8,177 bases of DNA from BRH-c25 sp964574195 (lineage in GTDB: Bacteria > Bacillota > Clostridia > Lutisporales > Lutisporaceae). The notes under the pieces are model-generated. The model was not told where the DNA came from and ran no database searches. It was given only the letters and a program-made list of their open reading frames with translations. Both the position numbers and the translations under genes were made by a program. Below, in pieces: positions 1-5,858 of the stretch (the stretch's first letter is position 1; every line of letters starts with the position of its first letter). The DNA is taken from the NCBI GenBank assembly GCA_964574195.1, contig CAZNMO010000209.1, positions 1-8,177 of the forward strand, given 5' to 3'.

Positions 1-875
1 TAAAGGAATTTGAAATGTTCAGGGGTTATTACTGCGGCCTGTGCAAATCCATGGGGAGAAGCTTTGGTACAATTTCAAGGTTTGCGCTCAATTATGACTC
101 AGTCTTTCTGGGCCTGCTGCTTTCGTCTGTGCATAATGAGATACCTGTGCTGAAGAAGGAAGGCTGCATTGCCAACCCCCTGAAGAAAAAGTGGGTAGTT
201 AAGGAGAGCAGACATATAGATTTTGCAGCAGACATAAATGCTTTACTTACGTATTATAAGCTGAAGGATAATATAAGGGATGAGGGAGGCCTTGCTCCAA
301 GGCTGGCACAAATGGCATTCAGCCGCGGGTACAGAAGTGCGGCGGCCAGGAACAGTCAACTTGATGCCATAATAGCGTCGTCAATAAATGCACAGGTACA
401 GCTGGAGCAGCAGAAATGCGCTTCAATGGACATGGCTGCCGAGCCCTTTGCGGATATGCTTGGAAAGCTTCTTGCATCAGGATATACCGGTGAGGATGCT
501 TCCATAGCCAGGATACTTGGCTGGATCGGCTATAATCTTGGAAAATGGGTATACCTGATAGATGCCTTTGATGATATCGAAAAGGATATATTAAGCGGAA
601 GCTACAATCCTCTGCTGATGCAGTATGAATATAATAATGAGGACGTTAAAGCCTTCAGGGAGTCAATTGCTGAAGAAGTGAGGCAGAACCTGCTTCAGGC
701 TCTGGCCCAGACTACCGGCTCAATAGAACTGCTGAAGCTTGGTAACAAAGGGATAATTGATAATATAATATACGAAGGCCTGTATGGAAAAACAGAAATA
801 ATCTTAAGCGGCAATACAAGGGAGAAAAGGAGTTGCATTAGGGATGAGAAATCCATACGAAGTATTGGGAATTAA
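1..875 (+). CDS. DUF5685 family protein, 5' end cut by window
   Basis: The reading frame is open to the left edge (codons from base 3: K-E-F-E-M-F-R-G-Y-Y-C-G-L-C). The Met at 15 is therefore probably internal and the true start lies upstream. The KEFEMFRGYYCGLCKSMG block is what I recognise as the N-terminal hallmark of DUF5685, a family of unknown function. Counting from the Met at 15, visible features are a CxxC pair (Cys7, Cys10), Cys51 and Cys135, and two Asp-rich helices: KDNIRDE near residue 84 and DAFDDIEKD at 183-191, followed by GSYNPL. No signal peptide or clear membrane helix is visible, so it is probably cytosolic. The last 32 bases overlap the downstream DnaJ-like gene, which implies translational coupling and a shared operon. 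The paired Cys could bind metal and the Asp motifs recall all-alpha isoprenoid synthase folds, but both ideas are inference and no function is known. Confidence 0.85.
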   Translation, partial: KEFEMFRGYYCGLCKSMGRSFGTISRFALNYDSVFLGLLLSSVHNEIPVLKKEGCIANPLKKKWVVKESRHIDFAADINALLTYYKLKDNIRDEGGLAPRLAQMAFSRGYRSAAARNSQLDAIIASSINAQVQLEQQKCASMDMAAEPFADMLGKLLASGYTGEDASIARILGWIGYNLGKWVYLIDAFDDIEKDILSGSYNPLLMQYEYNNEDVKAFRESIAEEVRQNLLQALAQTTGSIELLKLGNKGIIDNIIYEGLYGKTEIILSGNTREKRSCIRDEKSIRSIGN

Positions 876-1473
876 AGAGGGTACAAATGTGGAGGGTATT
901 AAGAAAGCTTACAAGGAGCTGGTAAAGAAATACCATCCGGATCAATATCAGGATAATCCTCTGTCGGATCTGGCTGAAGAGAAACTGAAGGAGATAAATC
1001 AGGCGTACGATTACCTGATGAAAAAATATCAGCAGGATGGAAGCGGCAGCAATTATACAAGGCAGGAGGAGCCGAAGTACAGGAACAGCCAGGAGGATTC
1101 TGCGAGAAGCTACTATGACCAGGCAAGGTCATATATAAATATGGGTAATGTCGCAGCAGCAGAGCAGATACTTAATGGGATAAGCTTCAAGGGCGGGGAA
1201 TGGTACTTCCTCAAGGGACTTATTTTCATGCGCAGGGGCTGGTACAATGAGGCGGTCACACACCTGAGGACTGCTGTAGATATGGAACCCTCAAACTATG
1301 AATTCAGGGATGCGCTGAACAGGGTGTCAAATGCCAACAGGCAATATCAGTCAACGGTCTATGACCGCAGAGGCTACAGCACCGGTCCTGATACATGTAC
1401 CATGTGCCAGGGACTGATCTGTGCCGACTGCTGTTGTGAGTGTATGGGAGGCGACCTTATCAGCTGCTGCTAA
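844..1473 (+). CDS. J-domain (DnaJ-like) protein with TPR-like middle and Cys-rich tail
   Basis: The 209-residue protein opens with a J domain (about residues 3-65), including NPYEVLGI and the diagnostic HPD at 31-33, which stimulates Hsp70/DnaK ATPase activity. It lacks the Gly/Phe region, the CxxCxGxG zinc repeats and the C-terminal substrate domains of true DnaJ, so it is a specialised J-protein and not the general chaperone. Residues about 86-162 form helical TPR-like repeats (YYDQARSYINMGNVAAAEQIL, then YFLKGLIFMRRGWYNEAVTHLRTAV-type spacing). The last 25 residues hold nine cysteines (185, 188, 193, 196, 197, 198, 200, 208, 209) in a CxxC...CADCCCEC...CC pattern that suggests metal binding or membrane-proximal modification. 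AAAGGAG at 826-832 lies 11 bases before the ATG, inside the upstream DUF5685 gene. It probably works with its operon neighbours, but the client is unknown. Confidence 0.9.
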   Translation: MRNPYEVLGIKEGTNVEGIKKAYKELVKKYHPDQYQDNPLSDLAEEKLKEINQAYDYLMKKYQQDGSGSNYTRQEEPKYRNSQEDSARSYYDQARSYINMGNVAAAEQILNGISFKGGEWYFLKGLIFMRRGWYNEAVTHLRTAVDMEPSNYEFRDALNRVSNANRQYQSTVYDRRGYSTGPDTCTMCQGLICADCCCECMGGDLISCC

Positions 1474-1491
1474 AGCTATGTAGGTATTAGA

Positions 1492-2043
1492 ATGAAGCTG
1501 ATTCAAAAAGTTATTGGTGGTGACAACTTGAGCAGGAAAATTGCTTTTACAGGAATGTTTGCGGGGATATCTGTAGTGCTTTTATACTTGGGTGCCTTGA
1601 CGCCTACAGGAAAGATCAGCTTATACTTTTTGTCCTCGCTGCCTGTGACTTTTACTATAATGCAATGGGGAGCAGGAGCGGGAGTAACATTGTTCATCGC
1701 TGTCAGTATGATTTCGGGCATATTGACAGGGAATATATATGGTGTGGTTCCCTTTGTTTTCTTTTTCGGGCACTATCCTATTTTTAAATTCCTTATAGAG
1801 AAGAAAAGAAAGGCTGTAGTCGAGGTGATACTAAAGCTGGTGGTGTTTAATTGCTCCATGCTGCTGTGGTATCTCCTTTTTAGAGGCATCTTTCTTGAGA
1901 ACCTTCCGGTCCAACTGACAGGTGGCATGCTGCCGGCAGCTTTATATGCAGGCCTTCAACTGGTATTCATTATTTATGATTATGTGCTTTCAAGGCTTAT
2001 ATTTTATTTTGAGGACAAATTGGACGTTATCAAACGAGGATAA
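1492..2043 (+). CDS. Six-helix integral membrane protein, ECF S-component-like, function unknown
   Basis: The 183-residue protein is very hydrophobic, with about six membrane segments (roughly 17-37, 43-60, 62-80, 83-102, 110-131 and 145-170). Positively charged stretches follow segment four (EKKRK at 103-107) and close the C terminus. Size, helix number and the N-terminal SRKIAFTGMFAGISVVL pattern resemble substrate-binding S components of ECF transporters and DUF2232-like proteins, but I cannot assign a substrate. It begins 18 bases after the DnaJ-like gene and ends at a strong hairpin, so it is the last gene of that operon. The ATG at 1492 has only a weak TAGG at 1481-1484. An in-frame TTG at 1528 follows GGTGGTG (1516-1522) and would start just before SRKIAF, so the true start may be 12 codons further in. 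Confidence 0.8.
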   Translation: MKLIQKVIGGDNLSRKIAFTGMFAGISVVLLYLGALTPTGKISLYFLSSLPVTFTIMQWGAGAGVTLFIAVSMISGILTGNIYGVVPFVFFFGHYPIFKFLIEKKRKAVVEVILKLVVFNCSMLLWYLLFRGIFLENLPVQLTGGMLPAALYAGLQLVFIIYDYVLSRLIFYFEDKLDVIKRG

Positions 2044-2048
2044 GCTAT

Positions 2049-2085
2049 ACAAAATCTGTTTAAGCATCGCTTAAACAGATTTTGT
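2049..2085 (+). terminator. Perfect 17-bp hairpin, likely bidirectional terminator
   Basis: ACAAAATCTGTTTAAGC (2049-2065) and its exact reverse complement (2069-2085) flank a 3-base loop ATC. The hairpin starts five bases after the stop codon of the membrane protein gene. The arms carry A-rich and T-rich outer ends (AAAA / TTTT), so a run of U would form on either strand, typical of an intrinsic terminator. It separates the DUF5685-DnaJ operon from the hydrolase. Confidence 0.8.
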
Positions 2086-2098
2086 TACCTTGATTTTC

Positions 2099-2141
2099 TT
2101 TGCGGCGAAACAAATTTACATTAGTGTCTATTCGTCGCAAA
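2099..2141 (+). promoter_or_regulatory. Long-loop inverted repeat in hydrolase leader
   Basis: TTTGCGGCGAA (2099-2109) can pair with TTCGTCGCAAA (2131-2141) over 11 bp, with a single G-U wobble and a 21-base loop. It lies between the upstream terminator and the hydrolase ribosome site. It could be an RNA hairpin in the leader or a two-half-site operator. No known riboswitch class is recognised. Confidence 0.4.
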
Positions 2142-2159
2142 TTACATACTGTTATAAAT

Positions 2160-2166
2160 GGGGGAG
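2160..2166 (+). promoter_or_regulatory. Ribosome binding site deciding the hydrolase start
   Basis: GGGGGAG lies five bases before the ATG at 2172. The longer frame from a TTG at 2100 has no such site and its first codons fall inside the leader hairpin, so the ATG is preferred. Confidence 0.75.
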
Positions 2167-2171
2167 TTTTT

Positions 2172-2975
2172 ATGCTGGAGGAAAAAATCGGCGGCAGATT
2201 CATCCGTGAATGGAAGCAGGATAACAACAGGGCAAATCTTGTTATCGTTCACGGGGTGTCTGAGCACTGCGGGAGATACATCCATGTAGCAGAGTATTTT
2301 CACCGTAGGGGCTTTAATGTATATACAGGAGATCTACTGGGCCATGGTCTGAGTGACGGAGCAAGGGTATATATAAAAAGTGCGGATGATTATATTGATG
2401 ATGTGGATCTTTTCATCAGCCGTATCCAGGATAACAAGCCGATATTCATACTGGGGCACAGCATGGGGGGCTTTGTTACCCTTTATTATGGTGTCAAGCG
2501 AGGCAATTCCCAGGTAAAAGGATTGGTGGTCACTTCACCCTATCTGAAGGAGCGCCTACCTATACCCAAGGCTAAGCTGGTATTTGGCAGGGTTGCTGCT
2601 GCGCTTTATCCCAAGCTCAGGATCAAAAGCGGGATAAAAAGTCAAATGGTATGTAGGGATGAGGAAGTGTGCAGCAAGTACGAAAAGGATCTGCTGAACA
2701 CCGATTTTGTAACGGCGGGCTGGTTTACTGCCATGGAGTCGGCAAGGAAATATACCTTGGAAAACATCAGTCGGCTAACCTGTCCATGCCTGATGCTTCA
2801 GGCGGGGGAGGATGTGATAGTTGATCCGGAGGCAAACAGTCGGTTTTTCGAGGGTATTCCGGCAGAGGATAAGGAATTTGAGCTGTATAAGGATTTTTAC
2901 CATGAAATATTGAATGACCCTGAGAAGGAAAGGGCTTTGTCCAGGATATACGAGTGGTTGAATAGGAGAATATAG
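2172..2975 (+). CDS. Alpha/beta hydrolase, monoacylglycerol lipase / lysophospholipase type
   Basis: The 267-residue protein is a complete serine hydrolase of the serine-aminopeptidase/hydrolase_4 type, close to monoacylglycerol lipases. The oxyanion region reads HGVSEHCGRY (residues 27-36) and is followed by GHGLSDG. The nucleophile elbow is GHSMGG with Ser97. The acid is probably Asp214 in AGEDVIVDP and the base His244 in DFYHEILND. The length fits this family. There is no signal peptide, so it is probably cytosolic and acts on lipid esters or similar small esters; the exact substrate is unknown. It stands alone after a terminator. No terminator is seen between it and the next gene 84 bases on, so some readthrough is possible. 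Confidence 0.88.
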   Translation: MLEEKIGGRFIREWKQDNNRANLVIVHGVSEHCGRYIHVAEYFHRRGFNVYTGDLLGHGLSDGARVYIKSADDYIDDVDLFISRIQDNKPIFILGHSMGGFVTLYYGVKRGNSQVKGLVVTSPYLKERLPIPKAKLVFGRVAAALYPKLRIKSGIKSQMVCRDEEVCSKYEKDLLNTDFVTAGWFTAMESARKYTLENISRLTCPCLMLQAGEDVIVDPEANSRFFEGIPAEDKEFELYKDFYHEILNDPEKERALSRIYEWLNRRI

Positions 2976-2976
2976 C

Positions 2977-3005
2977 TTGATTATATCAGTGAACTCTCTT
3001 ATTAT
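2977..3005 (+). promoter_or_regulatory. Candidate sigma-A promoter for the redox protein gene
   Basis: TTGATT (2977-2982), a 17-base spacer and TATTAT (3000-3005) match the vegetative consensus at four and five of six positions. Transcription would begin near 3012, leaving a leader of about 48 bases. The site starts right after the hydrolase stop codon. Confidence 0.45.
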
Positions 3006-3059
3006 TAAATTATATGGGAATCGGTCTGAGGAAAATATTAAGTACTGGAGGTACTGACA

Positions 3060-3506
3060 ATGGGTAAAAGTGAGGAAGCTCAGGAAAAAACCTTAAGTTA
3101 TTTCAACAGCGGCTATAATTGCTGTGAATCAGTCGTAATGGCTGTCTGCGACTCCCTGGGGATAGACAAGGAGTTGCCTCAGAAAATAGCTACGCCTTTT
3201 GGAAGCGGTATGAGCAGGAATGGAAGCAACTGCGGTGCTTTGAATGCTGCGTTCATATGTATGGGCCTTGTAGGCGGCCGAAATTCCAGCGAAGACAGCA
3301 GAGACACCTCTTATCTGCCGGCAGACAGGGTGTTTGCCAAATTCAAGGAAAAATACGGTTCAACCTTTTGTATGGATATTACAGGTGTGAACCTTAGAGA
3401 CCCTGAAGAGGCAGCAAGGAAAAAAGAATGGATGCACAATGAGCTCTGTGGGCCGCTTGTAAAGCAGGTAACACAGTGGGTTCTGGAAGAACTGGATAAC
3501 AAGTAG
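3060..3506 (+). CDS. C_GCAxxG_C_C family redox-type protein
   Basis: The 148-residue protein fits the small cysteine-rich family named for its C_GCAxxG_C_C pattern, common in anaerobes and thought to be redox-active or to bind a cofactor. Seven cysteines are present: 21, 22, 30, 58, 67, 104 and 130. The family landmarks are visible as GYNCCESV near the N terminus, FGSGMSRNGSNCGALNAAF (48-65 region), KYGSTFCMDITG around Cys104 and ELCGPLV at Cys130. The third landmark here reads NCGALNAAF, so it is a variant of the literal GCAxxG. GGAGGT at 3047-3052 lies seven bases before the ATG. There is no signal peptide or membrane segment. The gene is probably a single-gene unit with its own promoter, ending at the repeat hairpin downstream. 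The physiological partner is unknown. Confidence 0.88.
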   Translation: MGKSEEAQEKTLSYFNSGYNCCESVVMAVCDSLGIDKELPQKIATPFGSGMSRNGSNCGALNAAFICMGLVGGRNSSEDSRDTSYLPADRVFAKFKEKYGSTFCMDITGVNLRDPEEAARKKEWMHNELCGPLVKQVTQWVLEELDNK

Positions 3507-3516
3507 AACGTAAGAT

Positions 3517-3578
3517 AAGATCCTTCGTTTCACTCAGGATGACAATTGAGCGTCATCCTGAGCGGAGCGAAGGATCTT
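3517..3578. repeat. Dispersed-type inverted repeat at a convergent gene boundary, probable terminator
   Basis: Arms of 27 bases (3517-3543 and 3552-3578) enclose an 8-base loop. As RNA they pair throughout except two G-U wobbles and one A-C mismatch. The right arm contains GTCATCCTGAGCGGAGCG followed by AAGGATCTT and then T residues. From memory, this GATCCTTCG...CAGGATGAC core recurs as a short interspersed palindrome in many unrelated bacterial genomes. It lies 10 bases after the plus-strand redox gene and 11 bases from the end of the minus-strand operon, so it probably terminates both. Confidence 0.75.
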
Positions 3579-3589
3579 TTGTCGCCAGC

Positions 3590-3823
3590 CTAGCCCCCGG
3601 CTATGGGAGCTATGATACTCACTATATCCCCTTCCTTCAGGGGAGTATCAGGCCCAGCTTTCTGATAATTGACCATATAAAGCTTAAGCCATCTCATGGG
3701 TACAGGGCATTTGAGCTTTGCGAGCAAATCAGCCACAACTGCCCCTTCTGACACTTCTACAAATCCGTCCTCGTCCAGTATGGCCGAATCACAGAAAGGA
3801 CCAGGATATACCTTAATTTTCAT
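3590..3823 (-). CDS. MoaD/ThiS-like sulfur carrier protein
   Basis: The 77-residue protein is of beta-grasp size and ends in AGG, the Gly-Gly tail that is adenylated and thiocarboxylated in MoaD/ThiS carriers. The C-terminal block LKEGDIVSIIAPIAGG matches the family's usual ending. It has two cysteines (11, 39). Its ATG overlaps the last 11 bases of the AOR-family gene, and AAAGGGG lies 11 bases upstream inside that gene, so the two are translationally coupled. AOR enzymes carry a tungsten or molybdenum bis-pterin cofactor, whose dithiolene sulfurs come from a MoaD-type carrier, and linked MoaD-like genes are common. I infer that this one serves the adjacent enzyme. No activating E1-like (MoeB) gene is in view, so that step would come from elsewhere in the genome. 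Confidence 0.85.
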   Translation of the reverse strand: MKIKVYPGPFCDSAILDEDGFVEVSEGAVVADLLAKLKCPVPMRWLKLYMVNYQKAGPDTPLKEGDIVSIIAPIAGG

Positions 3824-5819
3824 GGGTCATACTGCCCCTTTCAGTTAATTCGCCAAGGCAAAGTGTATCAATAGTAGCTGCTTCAGGAATACCTGTTTCA
3901 GGATTCCAGCCCAGCATACTCCAGTGCTTTCGCATCATCTGTTCTATGGGTATGACCCTTCCTGCATTGGCACCACTGGTGAGAGGAGGCATCCCGGCCA
4001 TCCGGTCCTGAATCTTGAAGTTCATGGGTGACACCCCTTCCCTGATGTTAAACATCTGTCGCAGGGTCTGCATTCTTTTTCCTATTTCCATGTATTCATC
4101 TGGAGTCTTATTCCAGCCGGTTGCGGCATTGAGATAATCAAAAAGCCTCCAGTGCTGGGCGCCTGTAACCATTGCAAAAAGGCAGCCCCCCGAACCGTCA
4201 GCCAACTGTTTATAACAACTGTTGGCAACAGACTTCAGGACTGTTGTATCCGTTGGTTGATACTCCTCCTCTTTAGGGGTCCTGTTTTTCATTTTTGGGG
4301 CCCAGGTGACGTATCTCCAAAGCTGCATATAGTTATAGTATGCCCCGGCGCCTATGGTGTGGCGTCCGGGAGTGGGATCTGCCGAAAAATGTATGCCCAG
4401 TATCGGGTCCATTCTGGGATCATGCATGCCCGGCTCCTGGCCTCCTGCATGCATTGCGAACCGTTCTGAGCCTCTGCCGATCCTTTCCGCAGCAAGCTTG
4501 ACACCATCGGCCAATGTATCTCCCAAGCCATCCCTGTTGATCATTTTATGTATAAGTGTCAGAATAGCCTCTGAATTGCCCCAGGAGAGTTCAAGTCCGT
4601 CTGTATCGGCTTTTGTAAGTATGCCGTTTTCATAGCATTCTATGGCGAATGCCACGGTGTTACCCGCTGAAATACTGTCCATACCAGCACGGTTAAGCAG
4701 TTCATTTATATGGAATATGACGTTCAGGTCCTTATTGAGCAGCAGAGCTCCAAAAGCATTCACTGTTTCATATTCGGGCTTATGTGTATGAGTGAATTGA
4801 CCCTTTGTTATATCTTCGATCCTGCATATACCGCCGCAGCCTATTACGCATGAATAGCAGAAGTACTTCTTTTCCTCCCGGTCTATTATCCTGTCGGGAT
4901 TGACGTTTTTATAGCTGGACCTGCCATAATCTGCAATGGAACCGCTCCAATTCTTCACCGGGCAGTCGCCGTTGGGCAGCCCGAAGGTATTGGTAAAGCC
5001 AGTGCCCCATCTTTTGAACATAAAGACGCTCATCATTCCGTCTGATGGTGAGATAGTGCTTCCGCCAGTCATGATCCTGCTGAGAAGCGGAAGGATATTT
5101 CCTTTTACTATATTTGGGAGCTTCATATTCTTAACTTTAGCCGAGTATTCCTTGCTTATTTTTTTTACTTCTTCCGGATTATCACATTTGATGGGATTAG
5201 TGCCTGCAAGTACAACGGCCTTCAGCTTTTTTGAGCCCATTACCGCACCGACCCCTGACCTGGCTGCGATCCTCCCCTTGTCATTGCATATGCCGGATAT
5301 CAGGGACAGTTTTTCTGCAGACTGCCCTATTGCAGCAATAGCAGGCTTTCGTTTTGAGGTATGCTCCTTTGAGAGCAGTTCCTCGGTTTGTACTGTGTCC
5401 ATTCCCCATAAATGGGAGGCATCCCTGAGCTGAGCACCGGAGTTGTCAATATAAAGATATACAGGCGTTGCAGCAATACCCCTGAAAAATATCCCATCAT
5501 AGCCGCACTGCTTTATTGCGGGTGAAAGTGTGCCTCCACAATTTGCATCGCCCCAGCCGCCGGTCAAAGGAGATTTGCATACTGCCATCCATCTTCCGGT
5601 CATGACACTTCCGGTACCTGTCAGAAGACCGCTTACAAAACCCAGCATATTATCCTCTCCCAGAGGATCAGCCCCTGCCGGTATACAGTTGTAAAGCACA
5701 TATGCACCAAGTCCCACTCCGGAAAGAAGTTTTTCGTATACCTGGTCCTCTATATGATGTTCTCTTATTTCTCCGCTGGTAAGATCGACCATTAGAACCT
5801 TGCCCATGTAACCCCGCAT
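3813..5819 (-). CDS. Aldehyde:ferredoxin oxidoreductase (AOR) family enzyme
   Basis: The product is 668 residues from the chosen start. AOR-family enzymes oxidise aldehydes to carboxylates with ferredoxin as acceptor, using a tungsto- or molybdo-bis-pterin and a [4Fe-4S] cluster. Counting from the alternative Met at 5825 (670 residues), the N-terminal pterin domain shows GRWMAVCKSPLTGGWGDANCGG at about 77-98. Cluster ligands fit CxxCxxxC at 323/326/330 plus Cys548. KPEYET at 349-354 and HDPR at 468-471 match conserved active-site regions, and DSISAGNTVAFAIECYENG at 383-401 is a strong family block. The protein is longer than the classic enzymes of about 600 residues, so its subfamily (AOR proper, BamB-like or other) is uncertain. 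It follows the alcohol dehydrogenase by 39 bases and overlaps the sulfur carrier. The start at 5819 is preferred because AGGAG lies seven bases before it, but only one base before the ATG at 5825. Confidence 0.92.
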   Translation of the reverse strand: MRGYMGKVLMVDLTSGEIREHHIEDQVYEKLLSGVGLGAYVLYNCIPAGADPLGEDNMLGFVSGLLTGTGSVMTGRWMAVCKSPLTGGWGDANCGGTLSPAIKQCGYDGIFFRGIAATPVYLYIDNSGAQLRDASHLWGMDTVQTEELLSKEHTSKRKPAIAAIGQSAEKLSLISGICNDKGRIAARSGVGAVMGSKKLKAVVLAGTNPIKCDNPEEVKKISKEYSAKVKNMKLPNIVKGNILPLLSRIMTGGSTISPSDGMMSVFMFKRWGTGFTNTFGLPNGDCPVKNWSGSIADYGRSSYKNVNPDRIIDREEKKYFCYSCVIGCGGICRIEDITKGQFTHTHKPEYETVNAFGALLLNKDLNVIFHINELLNRAGMDSISAGNTVAFAIECYENGILTKADTDGLELSWGNSEAILTLIHKMINRDGLGDTLADGVKLAAERIGRGSERFAMHAGGQEPGMHDPRMDPILGIHFSADPTPGRHTIGAGAYYNYMQLWRYVTWAPKMKNRTPKEEEYQPTDTTVLKSVANSCYKQLADGSGGCLFAMVTGAQHWRLFDYLNAATGWNKTPDEYMEIGKRMQTLRQMFNIREGVSPMNFKIQDRMAGMPPLTSGANAGRVIPIEQMMRKHWSMLGWNPETGIPEAATIDTLCLGELTERGSMTHEN

Positions 5820-5826
5820 GTACATT

Positions 5827-5831
5827 CTCCT
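5827..5831 (-). promoter_or_regulatory. Ribosome binding site deciding the AOR start
   Basis: On the minus strand AGGAG is followed by A-ATG-TAC-ATG. The spacing is one base to the first ATG (5825) and seven to the second (5819). The second is the better fit, giving MRGYMGKVLMVDL as the N terminus. Confidence 0.6.
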
Positions 5832-5858
5832 CTCAACAGCCTTCCTACGGCTGCAATA

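Noticed and set aside
899..1132. Minus-strand frame opposite the J-domain gene
   Set aside because: It is a shadow of the J domain coding sequence, with no motif or ribosome site.
1503..1721. Minus-strand frame opposite the membrane protein gene
   Set aside because: It is antisense to a clear multi-helix membrane protein and has no supporting signal of its own.
2100..2171. TTG-initiated N-terminal extension of the hydrolase (24 residues)
   Set aside because: It has no ribosome site at 2100, lies within the leader hairpin, and a good site precedes the ATG at 2172.
3311..3502. Minus-strand frame opposite the C_GCAxxG_C_C gene
   Set aside because: It is antisense to a complete family member, short and without motif.
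3539..3751. Plus-strand frame of 70 codons beginning MTIERHPERSEGS
   Set aside because: It starts inside the dispersed palindrome, and HPERSEGS is the usual translation artefact of that repeat. The rest is antisense to the sulfur carrier gene, whose Gly-Gly tail and gene overlap are convincing.
4152..5433. Several plus-strand frames inside the AOR-family gene
   Set aside because: They are antisense shadows of a gene with strong family motifs. Their compositions (Cys, Ser and Pro rich) are typical of noncoding frames.
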